DNA of 64,000 nucleotides from JAEXOD01 sp963663265 (GCA_963663265.2 CAXXXM010000002.1:310001-374000); one strand, 5' to 3'; counted from the stretch's first letter, positions 16,929 through 27,031 are shown. Translations and numbers: made by a program. Notes: generated by a model from the letters alone, not told the origin.

Positions 16929-18938
16929 TTATTTGATCAAGATCATCTTTTTTACCGCAGTGTGATTTCCAGCACATAATTTATAGAAATAAACCCCACT
17001 ACTAAGAGAAATATTCAAAGACTTAGGGTTAAAGTTAACAACATGCTCCCCTGCTGATTGATTTTCATCAACTAAAGTAGCAATTTCATTACCCAATACA
17101 TCGTAAACATTAAGTTTAACGTTTTGATTAGACTCAATTGAATATTTAATTGTTGTTTCAGGATTAAACGGATTAGGATAATTTTGTTCCAAGCCAAACT
17201 CATTAGGTTGGTTATTTTCCTCATCAACAGCAACAGTAACAAGGTCAACTTTCATACTTGCCAAATTAAATCCACCATTAAAAAAGTTAAATTGTAATGT
17301 ATGTGCTCCTTGAATTAAAGGAATATTTTGAACTACAACATCACGCCAAGTTGTCCACCCACCGGTAGCAGGAATATCCACTAAACTTCCAATATTTTGA
17401 TTATCCAAACGCATTAAAATTTTACCATTTGCTGCATTTGCTGCAACTCTAAAAGTAACTTTGTATAATCCTGTTGCTGCAATATTTACAGTAAAATTAA
17501 TATACTCACCTGTTTCTATCCAGCCAACATTATAACCATTTGATTGTGCGTCTGTACATTTTTCAATATCAACGCCATCATTTCTATAAGCATAACCGGA
17601 ATTCCAAACACCACCATTATTATTGTTTTGAAAGTCGTTATCTTTGTATGCAAACAAATTTTGACCATAGTCATAATTTGGAGCATATAACATTCCAGGA
17701 AGTTGATTTAAACCAAAAGGCAACGTTGTAGTTGTTGTAACTTGTCTAAACATTGCATCAATTACACCTTCATTTACAATACAATTTTCAAACTTTAATG
17801 CTTCGGCAAATTTATTTAAGGCATTAACTGTATATTCAACAGTTGGTTTTGAAGCATTACCACTCCAATATCTTAATAAATAATCATATTCAGCCGGTTT
17901 TTTAACATACATTAAACTGTTGCCACCTTCAACTTTTTTAATTGTCCACCATGCCCAGCCAATGTTATTAGTCTCCATCAATTTTATGCAGTCTGTAAAC
18001 CATTGATTAGAATTTTCACCGGATTCACCTAACCACAAAGGACAATTGGTTGAGTTTCGTATATTAACTAAATATCCAATAGTCCCATAATCAGTAGTAT
18101 TCCAATATTTGTGAAAACTATAAGCCATATTCTCATCCCAAGCAGGAGTTAATTCCCCAAAACTTGTAGCATACCAATTTCCTTCAATAAATAGTATATG
18201 GTTTTGGTCAACAAGTCTAATCTCATTAGTAATTTGAACAAATAAATCACGCAAAGGCTGGTTACCTACTGAGCCAAAATCGTATGCAGTCTCATTTATT
18301 AAATCATATCCACCAATCCAGGGTTCATTTGCATAACGTGTTGCAATTGTTTTCCACAAATAAATAGTACGTAATTTAGCAACTTCGTCTTCCCACAAAG
18401 GAGGATAGGCTGGATTGTAATCAGCAATATTATCTCTACTTTGACCTCCGGGGGCTGCATGTAAATCTAAAATTAAATAAATTTCACTTTCTTTACACCA
18501 TTGTAATAAACTATCTATTATTGCAAATCCTTCCTCACTATACGAAAATGGTTGATCTAATGGAGTTAATAAGTTATAATGCATAGGAAGTCGAATTGAG
18601 TTAAAACCCCATTCTTTCATTTTTTGAACATCTTTTCTTGTTACAAAGTTTTTTCTATAAAGTTGAAAGAATTCATTCGTTTTTTGTTCACCAATTAAAT
18701 CTTGAATTTTTTGTCTAAACTGCCATGCTGCATTAGCAAAAGAAGATGTTTGAAGCATGTAGCCTTCCGGCACAAGCCAACCACCTAAACCCATTCCTCG
18801 CAACATAATAGGGGTTCCATTCCCATCAACAATATTTTTGCCGGAACGCTTTAAAAAACCTTCTGAATAAATATCTGAAAAAGCTATAATTCCAATTATT
18901 AAGAATAATACAAGTTTTGTAGTAACCTTTTTAAGCAT
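16929..18938 (-). CDS. Secreted GH5 glycoside hydrolase with CBM6-like domain and T9SS tail
   Basis: 669 residues. Signal peptide 1-25. The catalytic TIM barrel (about 28-375) has the GH5 signatures: acid/base E216 in YDLINETAY, nucleophile E305 in WLGESGEN, and LRGMGLGGW near the start, resembling glucanases. A linker leads to a CBM6-like beta-sandwich (about 420-575: WIETGEYINFTVN, GGWTTWRDVVV, HTLQFNFFNGGFNLASM). The T9SS sorting domain begins QNYPNPFNPETTIKYSI (about 590). It probably cleaves a beta-glucan or mannan outside the cell. It lies 100 bp upstream of the HlyD-like gene on the same strand, and so may share regulation with it. RBS is weak. Confidence 0.9.
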   Translation of the reverse strand: MLKKVTTKLVLFLIIGIIAFSDIYSEGFLKRSGKNIVDGNGTPIMLRGMGLGGWLVPEGYMLQTSSFANAAWQFRQKIQDLIGEQKTNEFFQLYRKNFVTRKDVQKMKEWGFNSIRLPMHYNLLTPLDQPFSYSEEGFAIIDSLLQWCKESEIYLILDLHAAPGGQSRDNIADYNPAYPPLWEDEVAKLRTIYLWKTIATRYANEPWIGGYDLINETAYDFGSVGNQPLRDLFVQITNEIRLVDQNHILFIEGNWYATSFGELTPAWDENMAYSFHKYWNTTDYGTIGYLVNIRNSTNCPLWLGESGENSNQWFTDCIKLMETNNIGWAWWTIKKVEGGNSLMYVKKPAEYDYLLRYWSGNASKPTVEYTVNALNKFAEALKFENCIVNEGVIDAMFRQVTTTTTLPFGLNQLPGMLYAPNYDYGQNLFAYKDNDFQNNNNGGVWNSGYAYRNDGVDIEKCTDAQSNGYNVGWIETGEYINFTVNIAATGLYKVTFRVAANAANGKILMRLDNQNIGSLVDIPATGGWTTWRDVVVQNIPLIQGAHTLQFNFFNGGFNLASMKVDLVTVAVDEENNQPNEFGLEQNYPNPFNPETTIKYSIESNQNVKLNVYDVLGNEIATLVDENQSAGEHVVNFNPKSLNISLSSGVYFYKLCAGNHTAVKKMILIK

Positions 18939-19149
18939 ATATCAATTTTCCATCTTTTATTAATTCTAACATTCATTAATACACATCAAAAATCAATCCA
19001 AAATTAAAAATGGGTATTTAAGCAAGTATTATTAAATAAATGAATTATTAAATAAACTTTATTATTATTATAATAAAAAGAGGTTATTTATTTAATAAGA
19101 ATGTAAAGTTAGTTATATTTAACTAAAAGAAATATTAAGAAAGGTAGAA

Positions 19150-19941
19150 ATGAAACTATTTAACATTGAAAAACCAATAATCGGAATGATTCATGTAGAT
19201 GCACTTCCGGGAACACCAAAATATAAAGGTAACATTAAAGCAATTATTGAAAAAGCTGTTAAAGAAGCCGAAACTTATATAAGTTTAGGAATTCCTGTTT
19301 TGATGATAGAAAACATGCACGACGTACCTTATTTGAATAGAAAAGTAGGAAGTGAAATTGTAGCGGCAATGAGCATAATTATGTACGAGCTAAAAAACAA
19401 TTTTACAGTTCCTTTAGGAATACAAATACTTGCCGGTGCAAACAAAGAAGCAATTAGCGCAGCTTATGCATCTGGAAGCGATTTTATTCGTGCTGAAGGA
19501 TTTGTTTTTGCTCATGTTGCAGATGAAGGAACATTTAACTCTGATGCAGGAGAATTATTACGTTATCGTAAACAAATTGGTGCCGATAATGTTATGGTTT
19601 TTACTGATATAAAAAAGAAACATAGCAGTCACTCAATTACTGCTGATACAGATATTGCAGAAACTGCTAAAGCTGCTGAATTTTTCCTAAGCGACGGAGT
19701 TATTGTTACAGGCAGCAGTACAGGTGCAGAACCAAGCATTAAAGAACTTGAGCAAGTTAAAGCTAAGGTTTCAATTCCTGTTTTAGCCGGTTCCGGAATT
19801 ACTGCCGAAAATATTGCCAACTACAAAAATTACTGTGATGCCTTTATAATTGGTTCTTATTTCAAAGAAGAAGGCAAGTGGCAAAATCCATTGGATAAAG
19901 CAAGAATCACAAAATTTATAAATGCTTTTGAGAAAGTGTGA
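19150..19941 (+). CDS. BtpA/SgcQ-family TIM-barrel protein
   Basis: 263 residues, single domain, full family length. Motifs include PIIGMIHVDALPGTP at 9-23, MIENMHDVPY, GANKEAISAAYASGSDFIRAE, VIVTGSSTGAEPS and VLAGSGITAENI, the phosphate-binding type end of a beta/alpha barrel. The family includes BtpA, needed for photosystem I accumulation in cyanobacteria, and SgcQ, a putative sugar-metabolism protein; the enzymatic reaction is not established. Divergent from the GH5 gene across 211 bp. RBS AAAGG before the ATG. Confidence 0.88.
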   Translation: MKLFNIEKPIIGMIHVDALPGTPKYKGNIKAIIEKAVKEAETYISLGIPVLMIENMHDVPYLNRKVGSEIVAAMSIIMYELKNNFTVPLGIQILAGANKEAISAAYASGSDFIRAEGFVFAHVADEGTFNSDAGELLRYRKQIGADNVMVFTDIKKKHSSHSITADTDIAETAKAAEFFLSDGVIVTGSSTGAEPSIKELEQVKAKVSIPVLAGSGITAENIANYKNYCDAFIIGSYFKEEGKWQNPLDKARITKFINAFEKV

Positions 19942-20179
19942 AAGTAAAATAGAATATTTTTGGTTTCAATTTCAGAGTATTTTTACAAAAAGTAATAGTT
20001 TTTTCATAATAACCGAGTTTTGTAATGGTTTTTTTGCAAAAAAGCCAATTTGTAATCGTTTTAAAACAAAAATAATGCTTTTAAAATTGGTGAGGTTGGT
20101 TATAATTATTAAGTATTCAAAGTTAAGTTATTAATATATAAAACTATAAAGAGTATTTAGCAAAATATTTACCTAATAA

Positions 20180-20523
20180 TTAAGCGAGGCTGTATCAAAA
20201 GTATGAGGATAGATAGTTATGAGGTCTATAATGAATTATACAATTTATTAACAATACCCACGTTTGCATGTTGACAAACTCATCCCCCAGCCCCTTCTCT
20301 TGAAAATAGAAGGGGAATGTGTAGCCGTATCGGCATATAATATAATGTGTTATGATAATGTGTTACTATTATTTTGCTTGCAATCGAATTATCGCAGATA
20401 AAATATTTCCTCTCTTTCGCTGGCGAGAGAAGGAGATCGGTTTACTTAGCGGTGTTTGCTAAGTCGAGGTGAGTGTGTTGTCTAAAAGCAGTATTAAAAG
20501 ACTTTTGATACAGCCTCGCTTAA
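20180..20523. mobile_element. MITE-like element, 344 bp, 23-bp perfect terminal inverted repeats
   Basis: The left end 20180-20202 and right end 20501-20523 are perfect reverse complements. The core of the repeat is GCGAGGCTGTATCAAAAG, with an outer TTAA at each side that could instead be a TTAA target duplication. The interior has no open frame of useful length. It contains local hairpins such as CCCCTTCTC/GAAGGGG and CTCTCTTTCGC/GCGAGAGA-type pairs. GAGGCTGT starts are common in insertion-sequence ends, so it is probably mobilised by a transposase encoded elsewhere. The rest of the 19942-20556 gap shows nothing more. Confidence 0.85.
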
Positions 20524-20556
20524 TCATTCCTAAAAAAGTGTTTTTAGGAAAATGTA

Positions 20557-21138
20557 TTATTCGTTTGATTTTTTCTTTTTTCGAGTATTGAATCTATATT
20601 TTTCAAGTTCTTCATTAATCCAATCAAGTACAAACCTTTCACTATCAAAATCTCCACCTGCCCAGTCTACAACTTCCTCATATTCTTCATGATTTGGATT
20701 TTTCAAAATTCCAAGAAATTCTTTGTACCCCCAAGGTCCACCAACATCTTCGGGGGGACAAGCTCTTTTTCCGGCAAGACAGCGTACAGGAGATTTTGGA
20801 TCAGGCACCATATCAATACAGTCTATAAGCTCAATTAAATGCACCCAGTTATCTCCAAAATCATAAGTATATTTAAATTTTTCCCCTTTAGCAGAAACAA
20901 GATCTCCAAGTTTATATTTCTTGCTTTTGAGACCTTCTTCAGGTGATTCAGGCTCTTCAGTATATATTGTACCATTAATTTCAAATTCATAAAGGTGATA
21001 ATTAGCCCACCCCATAACGTCTTGTATAACTTCATGTAGGCGATCTAAACTAATGCTTGCAGGAACAAAAAACTCCCGCCAAATTATAGGTTTAATCTCA
21101 AGTAGTTGAATCTTAAGTAAATAATATTTTTCATCCAT
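20557..21138 (-). CDS. Plasmid pRiA4b ORF-3-family protein
   Basis: 193 residues. The family pattern is clear: an N-terminal LKIQLLEIKPIIWREFFVPASISLDRLHEVIQ-type section, WANYHLYEF, then KYTYDFGDNWVHLIEL (about 90-105), CLAGKRACPPEDVGGPWGY and NPNHEEYEE. Named from a plasmid ORF and also found as a passenger of IS1096-type elements; its biochemical role is not established. It lies 34 bp from the MITE, and the last 20 residues are very basic (RFNTRKKKKSNE), suggesting nucleic-acid contact. No transposase is nearby. Confidence 0.88.
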   Translation of the reverse strand: MDEKYYLLKIQLLEIKPIIWREFFVPASISLDRLHEVIQDVMGWANYHLYEFEINGTIYTEEPESPEEGLKSKKYKLGDLVSAKGEKFKYTYDFGDNWVHLIELIDCIDMVPDPKSPVRCLAGKRACPPEDVGGPWGYKEFLGILKNPNHEEYEEVVDWAGGDFDSERFVLDWINEELEKYRFNTRKKKKSNE

Positions 21139-21261
21139 AATAATTCCCCAAAATAAAATAAATTACTGCTTAGTATACTAAATTTTATAAAAATAATCGA
21201 GATCTATTTTATATTTTATAATTATGTTCTCCTAACCATTTCAGTTTGTTTCACCTATAAA

Positions 21262-21290
21262 AAACGCTCGGGTTAACGAGCGTTTAAGTA
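21262..21290 (-). terminator. Terminator after the fifth tandem T9SS paralog
   Basis: Stem AAACGCTCG/CGAGCGTTT with a 6-nt loop. On the minus strand it follows the stop at 21314 by 24 bp and has T residues on the 3' side. It ends the five-gene array. Confidence 0.75.
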
Positions 21291-21313
21291 AAATTAAAAT
21301 ATAAACCAAAATA

Positions 21314-23122
21314 TTACTTGGTTAACACCATCTTTTTAGTTATAGTATTTTTCCCTGCATATTTTATTGAATAAAAATATACTCCACTACTCAAATTGCT
21401 TGCATTAAAGTTAACTGAATGACTTCCTGATTGAACATATCCATTTACTAAAGTATTAACCTCCCTTCCTAAAACATCAAATACTTTTAGTTCCACCATT
21501 CCACCTTCCGGAATTGAATATTCAATAGTTGTATTTGGATTAAATGGATTTGGGTAGTTTTGAGATAAAGAAATTGTTGTAGGTTGATTAAGTTTTTCTT
21601 CTTCAACAGAAGTAATTAATGATTGCTCCCCATAAACAACTCCATTTATTCTTGCTGCTGCAAGATTATATCTAAGATAATAATCTGGATCTTCTTTTTT
21701 TAAGTGTGAGGCATAAGTTAGTCCCAATCCTTCAACACGATAACAAATAGCTTCCGTATTACTTTTTAGATAAAAGACTTGTGTAGGTGCAGTTAATCCA
21801 AATGTTGTTGTTTGATGAATTCTTGAGCAAATAAATGTGTCAGCAATACCAAAGTTATTAAAGTATACATCAGAGGTTACTGAAGCATCTAAATGCTCCT
21901 TCTTAATTTCTTTAATTGAACCATTTGTTTGTTTAACGGCTTGAATTAAAAATCCGGTAACTGAATCAATTCTTTCATACGAAGCAACTCCATCATAAAG
22001 CACTTTTGAATACTTCAATCCGTTTGAAAGTAGTGTATCATTTTTAACTTCAATGATTATTTTTTGATATCCCCTATTAGAGTTTTTATGGTAAACCCAC
22101 ATATTAGAATTGACAAGTGGATTAAAAGCAAATGGATTTTCAACATTAGCAGATAATTCATTATATCCATCAACTGGGAAAGAACTTTCTTGAGGAAAAA
22201 CATTTATATCTTTCGCGGTTATTTTGTAATAAATTTTATATCCATTAGATATAAGATCGTTACGATAATCAACACAAGCCACATATCTTATAGTAGTTGA
22301 TTGAGTTAGTTCAATTTTATCACATCGAATTGTATCCACCCCGTTACAATAAAAATAATCCATTTTAACAGAGTCAATAAAACTACAAGCTTTAACAGTA
22401 TAAGGGAATGCATAATAGGACAAACTTTCTTCGCAAGAATAAGGATGAGATACTTCAATATAAATACTTAACTTGTTCTCCTTATTAACCGTAAAATAAG
22501 GCTCCTTAAAAGTTGGCGTTATATTAAGTTGCTTTGATTTACCGATGCTTGCATTAGCGTTGTACACTCCCACTAAAAAATAATTCTCAACATATTGACA
22601 TGCTTGAGGCAAATATTCAGATGTAAAACCAAAATAGTTTAAACCAAAATTATTTGAGAAGAGTGTTTTAGTTTTATTACCACTACTATCAGCAATATAA
22701 CCTTTAAGATAAACAACTGAATCCATAATATTCATCGAACCTATATAGGATTGCTTATTTGAATTATCAGGGTAATATTGCAAATGCGATAGATTAAAAT
22801 CACAATAAATTTCTTCATTTCCCAAATCATCTATCAATGTATAAGCAATAGAATGCTCTCCATCATACCTAATCCATTTATTTAGGAAGTAATAATATTC
22901 TTTTCCGCTAACAAGTTTTGATTCTTTAATTTCAATAACCTTAATCCCCTTATAGTTATGGCTTGATGCAAATATAGTTGCCTTAATATTTCCAGCAAAT
23001 ACCCATTTACTACCTATTGCTAAAGGTAAATAGCAAGAATCTGCTTTGTTTTGCTGTGAATATATGTTTGAGCTAACAGCCATGCTTATTATACAAACTA
23101 AAAAAAAGACCTTCTTTACCAT
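21314..23122 (-). CDS. T9SS-exported tandem paralog, type A copy 1
   Basis: 602 residues from the ATG at 23120-23122, chosen because GAGG lies 6 nt upstream; an ATG 12 bp earlier has no such site. Signal peptide, then module 1 (CYLPLAIGSKWVF ... EIKESKLVSGKEYYYFLNKWIRYD). A middle section has Ig-like strands (IYIEVSHPYS ... MDYFYCNGVDTIRC). Module 2 repeats the theme (NPLVNSNMWVYHK ... DTLLSNGLKYSKVLYDG ... YERIDSVTGFLIQAV). The sorting tail begins SLSQNYPNPFNPNTTIEYSI. Closest in type to the 25220-27031 gene. No catalytic motif; probably a surface protein. Function unknown. Confidence 0.8.
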   Translation of the reverse strand: MVKKVFFLVCIISMAVSSNIYSQQNKADSCYLPLAIGSKWVFAGNIKATIFASSHNYKGIKVIEIKESKLVSGKEYYYFLNKWIRYDGEHSIAYTLIDDLGNEEIYCDFNLSHLQYYPDNSNKQSYIGSMNIMDSVVYLKGYIADSSGNKTKTLFSNNFGLNYFGFTSEYLPQACQYVENYFLVGVYNANASIGKSKQLNITPTFKEPYFTVNKENKLSIYIEVSHPYSCEESLSYYAFPYTVKACSFIDSVKMDYFYCNGVDTIRCDKIELTQSTTIRYVACVDYRNDLISNGYKIYYKITAKDINVFPQESSFPVDGYNELSANVENPFAFNPLVNSNMWVYHKNSNRGYQKIIIEVKNDTLLSNGLKYSKVLYDGVASYERIDSVTGFLIQAVKQTNGSIKEIKKEHLDASVTSDVYFNNFGIADTFICSRIHQTTTFGLTAPTQVFYLKSNTEAICYRVEGLGLTYASHLKKEDPDYYLRYNLAAARINGVVYGEQSLITSVEEEKLNQPTTISLSQNYPNPFNPNTTIEYSIPEGGMVELKVFDVLGREVNTLVNGYVQSGSHSVNFNASNLSSGVYFYSIKYAGKNTITKKMVLTK

Positions 23123-23316
23123 TATTAACCTCATAATTAAAATTATTTTTACAACTAAAACTTATACAAAATTAAACATTACTTCTTAAATTAAATATGA
23201 TAAAGGACACAATCACTAACACTACAATCCCACACATGATTTGCATCACAATATACTTGTGATTTTGGAATTATAATATTCTATTTTCGGCAGCAATGGA
23301 ATGATTGCTTTGCGTA

Positions 23317-25152
23317 TTATTTCGTCAACAACATCTTCTTTGTAATAGTATTTTTACCAGCATATTTTATTGAATAAAAATATACTCCACTACTCAAATT
23401 GCTTGCATTAAAATTTACCGAATGATTGCCTGCTTCAACATTACCATTAATTAAAGTTTTTACTTCTCTACCTAAAACATCAAATACTTTTAATTCAACA
23501 TTACCACTTTCAGGGATTGAATACTGAATTGTAGTATTTGGATTGAATGGATTTGGGTAGTTTTGAGAAAGTGAAAATGCTTCAACCGTTGGTTTTAATT
23601 CATCTTCAAATTGTATAATTAAAGTTGAATCCCCAAAAACAACACCGTTAATTTTAGCAGCCTCTATTTTGTAATCTATAAAAAAAGGTATTCCATCAAA
23701 TTTTTCTAACATGTATAAATATGTTAAACCTATATTTACATTTAATTTAAAAATGGCTTGAGGATATTTTCCCTTTGTGTATGTTCTCTCGTTTGTTTCA
23801 ATTCCAAAAAGCATTGAATTTATATTATTAGAATAAGTAATTGAATCTTGCATTTTTATATTATTGCTATAAAAAGTCGAATGGAGTGGTAGTGTTAAAA
23901 TCCATTTAGGTACTTCATCTATTTCTCCATTATTTATATTACTAACACTATAAACTATTCCGGCTGCAGAATCTAATCTTTCAAATGATTTTTCCCCATT
24001 AAAATTAAATATTTTATATTTCAATCCATTAGAAAGAACTGTATCGCCATCAATAGATAGTTTAACTAATTCATTAATTCCTATCGCATCATTTTTCTTT
24101 CTGTAAATCCATAAATTATTATTTTCAAATGGATAAAACGCAAATGTCTTACCAAAATCGATTTCCATTTCAGTATAACCGGATTTCGGATAGTATGAAT
24201 AGATTGGAACTGGCGATTTATCTTTAGCAACTATTTTATATTTGAATTTATAGCCTTTGGCTAAAAGTTCTAACGGAAATTCAAAGTTAGTTTTAAACTT
24301 TGTTTCAGTACTATCACTAAGTAATATTTGAGGGAAACTGATAGTATCATTCCCTTTATAACAGAAATAGTCAATGTAAGCCGTATTAATAAAACTTACT
24401 CCTTGGGCAATGTGAAGAGAACCATTATAATTGTGTATTGTTTCTATTGAGTACTTATGATCAATTTCAACATAAAAATCTATTTTTCCTTGTGCTGATA
24501 ATTTAAATTTAGGATTAGAAATTATCGCATGAGCTGAATCTTGAAAACTTATTCCAAGAGTAGAATCGGCTGAATAAAATCCAATAAGATGGCTATTAGT
24601 TATTACACCAACTGAATTAGGACCAACTCCTGCAATTTTTTGATACGCAAGTCCATAATTATTTACAAAAGCATAGTTAGTTAATATACCATGATATAAT
24701 AGTGTACCCACTTCAACTCCAGTTCCGGGATAATTCTCTCCCAGTATATCAACTTCATATAACCTGGTTTGGCCTTCTCCCAAAGAACCTGAATATGTTT
24801 GACCTGAAGTTGCCTTAAAATCCATATATAATACTTCATTAGAAATTAGAGTATAAGCTTTTTTTTCTTCTTTATCGTACCTAACCCAACTATTATTGAA
24901 AAAATAATAAGTTTTATTATTAACAACTTTGCTTTTTGTAATTTCAATAATTGAAAGTCCTTTGTTAGGAACGTCAAATGTGTTTCCAAAATAAATGGGA
25001 TGATACACCATATTATCTTCGAAATAAACCCACTTATTCCCAACAGCCAACGGCATATAACATGTATCTAATTGATTTGGCTGTGAATAAATATTTAGAG
25101 GAACAAGAAAAGATAAAAGATATAAACCAAAAACTGACCACTTCTTTGACAT
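23317..25152 (-). CDS. T9SS-exported tandem paralog, type C
   Basis: 611 residues. Signal peptide similar to the type B copies (MSKKWSVFGLYLLSFLVPLN), followed by DTCYMPLAVGNKWVYF. The body is the most divergent of the five: module 1 has EITKSKVVNNKTYYFFNNSW, the middle has FYVEIDHKYSIETIHNYNG, module 2 has LWIYRKKNDAIGI and DTVLSNGLKYKIFNFNGEKS. The T9SS tail is nearly the same as its neighbours (SLSQNYPNPFNPNTTIQYSI to KKMLLTK), evidence that tails have been homogenised. RBS AGAGGAG. The 68 bp before the next stop upstream match the 27216/29113 junction almost exactly. Confidence 0.8.
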   Translation of the reverse strand: MSKKWSVFGLYLLSFLVPLNIYSQPNQLDTCYMPLAVGNKWVYFEDNMVYHPIYFGNTFDVPNKGLSIIEITKSKVVNNKTYYFFNNSWVRYDKEEKKAYTLISNEVLYMDFKATSGQTYSGSLGEGQTRLYEVDILGENYPGTGVEVGTLLYHGILTNYAFVNNYGLAYQKIAGVGPNSVGVITNSHLIGFYSADSTLGISFQDSAHAIISNPKFKLSAQGKIDFYVEIDHKYSIETIHNYNGSLHIAQGVSFINTAYIDYFCYKGNDTISFPQILLSDSTETKFKTNFEFPLELLAKGYKFKYKIVAKDKSPVPIYSYYPKSGYTEMEIDFGKTFAFYPFENNNLWIYRKKNDAIGINELVKLSIDGDTVLSNGLKYKIFNFNGEKSFERLDSAAGIVYSVSNINNGEIDEVPKWILTLPLHSTFYSNNIKMQDSITYSNNINSMLFGIETNERTYTKGKYPQAIFKLNVNIGLTYLYMLEKFDGIPFFIDYKIEAAKINGVVFGDSTLIIQFEDELKPTVEAFSLSQNYPNPFNPNTTIQYSIPESGNVELKVFDVLGREVKTLINGNVEAGNHSVNFNASNLSSGVYFYSIKYAGKNTITKKMLLTK

Positions 25153-25219
25153 TTTTACTCCTCTAAATATTTATTAAAATTAACAAAACTTTAAATAATT
25201 TATAAACTATTTAATACAT

Positions 25220-27031
25220 TTATTTAGTTAACAACATCTTCTTTGTAATAGTATTTTTACCAGCATATTTAATTGAATAAAAATATACTCCACTACTCAA
25301 ATTGCTTGCATTAAAGTTTACTGAATGATTGCCTACTTCAACAAAACCATTTATTAATGTTTTTACTTCCCTTCCTAAAACATCAAATACTTTTAGTTCC
25401 ACCATTCCACTTTCAGGAATTGAGTATTCAATAGTCGTGTTTGGATTGAAAGGATTTGGGTAGTTTTGAGATAAAGAAAAAGTTATTGGTTGATTAATAT
25501 TTTTATCTTCAACAGAAGTTATTAATGAGTGATTCCCATAAACTATACCATTTATTCTTGCTGCAGAAAGCTTGTATTGCAAGACATAGTTAGGATCTGT
25601 TTTTTTGTAATGTTTCATCATTGTCAATCCTAATCCTTCAACCCGTGTATACCACCCAATCGAATAGCCCTTAAGATAAAAGAGTTTTGTAGGAGTAGTA
25701 AGCCCCCAAAATGTAGTTGGATTATTTCTTGAGCAGATGAATGAATCTGCAATACCAAAATTATTAAAATAAACATCAGAACTGGCAGAAACAGCTAAGT
25801 TCTCTAATACATTTTCTTTAATAGAGCCATCTGTTTGTTTTATAGCTTGAATTAATAATCCAGTAGCAGAATCAATTCTTTCATAATTAACAACTCCATC
25901 ATACAGAACCTTAAAATAATTAATTCCATTCGAAAGTAGAGTGTCATCTTTAACTTCAATTGTTATATATTTTGCAACACCATTTCCACTTTTAAAGTAT
26001 ACCCATACATTAGATTTTGCTAAAGGGTAAAGCTTATAAGGATCCTCTTTATGAATTGACATTTCAAGATATCCATCATTCGGATAAATTGTCCGGTGTG
26101 GTATTGCATTTTTATCTTTGGCAAAAAATTTATAGTATAATTTATATCCATCAGAAACGAGATCTTCTCTATAATTAATATTACCTGCATATCTTATTGC
26201 TGATGATCGTTTTAGATTAACTTTGCCTCGCTCAACAGTATCAACTCCATTAAAATAAAAATATTCCATATCAACAGAATCAATAAAGCAACTTGGTGAG
26301 GTTTTATACGGAAATTCAAAGTAATTTACGCTATCTTCATCTGAATATGGGTGGTCAACTACAATATAAATACTAAGTTTGCCTTCTCGATTTGCAGAGA
26401 AGAAAGGCTCTGAAAAAGTTGGAGCTATATTAATTTGCTTGGATATTCCTAAATTTGGATCTGCCATGTAGACTCCAACAAGAGAATACGCTTCTTTATA
26501 GTAAGATGCTTGTGCAAAATTTGTGGAGGAATATCCCATATAGCTCAATCCAAAACGGCTTGAAAAAAGGAAAGAACTATGATTACCAAGACTGTCAGCT
26601 ATAAAACCTCTAAGGTAAACAACTGTATCCAAAATACTCGTTATTTTAGTAAAGCCAACTTGATATGGATTCCCAGGATAAACCTGTGCATTAGCATAAT
26701 TAAAAGCACAAAAGACACTCTCAGTCCCCAAATCATCCTTCAATGAATAAGCAACAAGATGTTCATTATCATATCGAATCCATTTATTTAAGAAGTGGAA
26801 ATATTCTTTTCCGTTGACAATTTTTGATTCTTTAATCTCAATAATCTTAAGTCCTTTTAGCTCATGAACTGACGCATAATTTACGGCTCGTATGTCGCCG
26901 GAAAACACCCATTTATTCCCTATAGCCAAAGGCATATAACAAGAATCAGATGGAGTAGCCTGTGAGTATGCTTTTGTACAAAAAACTATACTTAACAACA
27001 TCAAAACTAAAAATAAAACCTTCTTTTCCAT
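25220..27031 (-). CDS. T9SS-exported tandem paralog, type A copy 2
   Basis: 603 residues. Signal peptide, then CYMPLAIGNKWVFSGDI. Shares the type A body with 21314-23122: EIKESKIVNGKEYFHFLNKW, APTFSEPFFSANREGKLSIY, MEYFYFNGVDTV and a module 2 with DTLLSNGINYFKVLYDGVVN. The sorting tail SLSQNYPNPFNPNTTIEYSI is followed by an IN-GFVEVGNHSVNFN section shared word for word with the two type B copies, while type A copy 1 differs there, so the tail has been exchanged between types. RBS TTGGAGC. Function unknown. Confidence 0.8.
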   Translation of the reverse strand: MEKKVLFLVLMLLSIVFCTKAYSQATPSDSCYMPLAIGNKWVFSGDIRAVNYASVHELKGLKIIEIKESKIVNGKEYFHFLNKWIRYDNEHLVAYSLKDDLGTESVFCAFNYANAQVYPGNPYQVGFTKITSILDTVVYLRGFIADSLGNHSSFLFSSRFGLSYMGYSSTNFAQASYYKEAYSLVGVYMADPNLGISKQINIAPTFSEPFFSANREGKLSIYIVVDHPYSDEDSVNYFEFPYKTSPSCFIDSVDMEYFYFNGVDTVERGKVNLKRSSAIRYAGNINYREDLVSDGYKLYYKFFAKDKNAIPHRTIYPNDGYLEMSIHKEDPYKLYPLAKSNVWVYFKSGNGVAKYITIEVKDDTLLSNGINYFKVLYDGVVNYERIDSATGLLIQAIKQTDGSIKENVLENLAVSASSDVYFNNFGIADSFICSRNNPTTFWGLTTPTKLFYLKGYSIGWYTRVEGLGLTMMKHYKKTDPNYVLQYKLSAARINGIVYGNHSLITSVEDKNINQPITFSLSQNYPNPFNPNTTIEYSIPESGMVELKVFDVLGREVKTLINGFVEVGNHSVNFNASNLSSGVYFYSIKYAGKNTITKKMLLTK

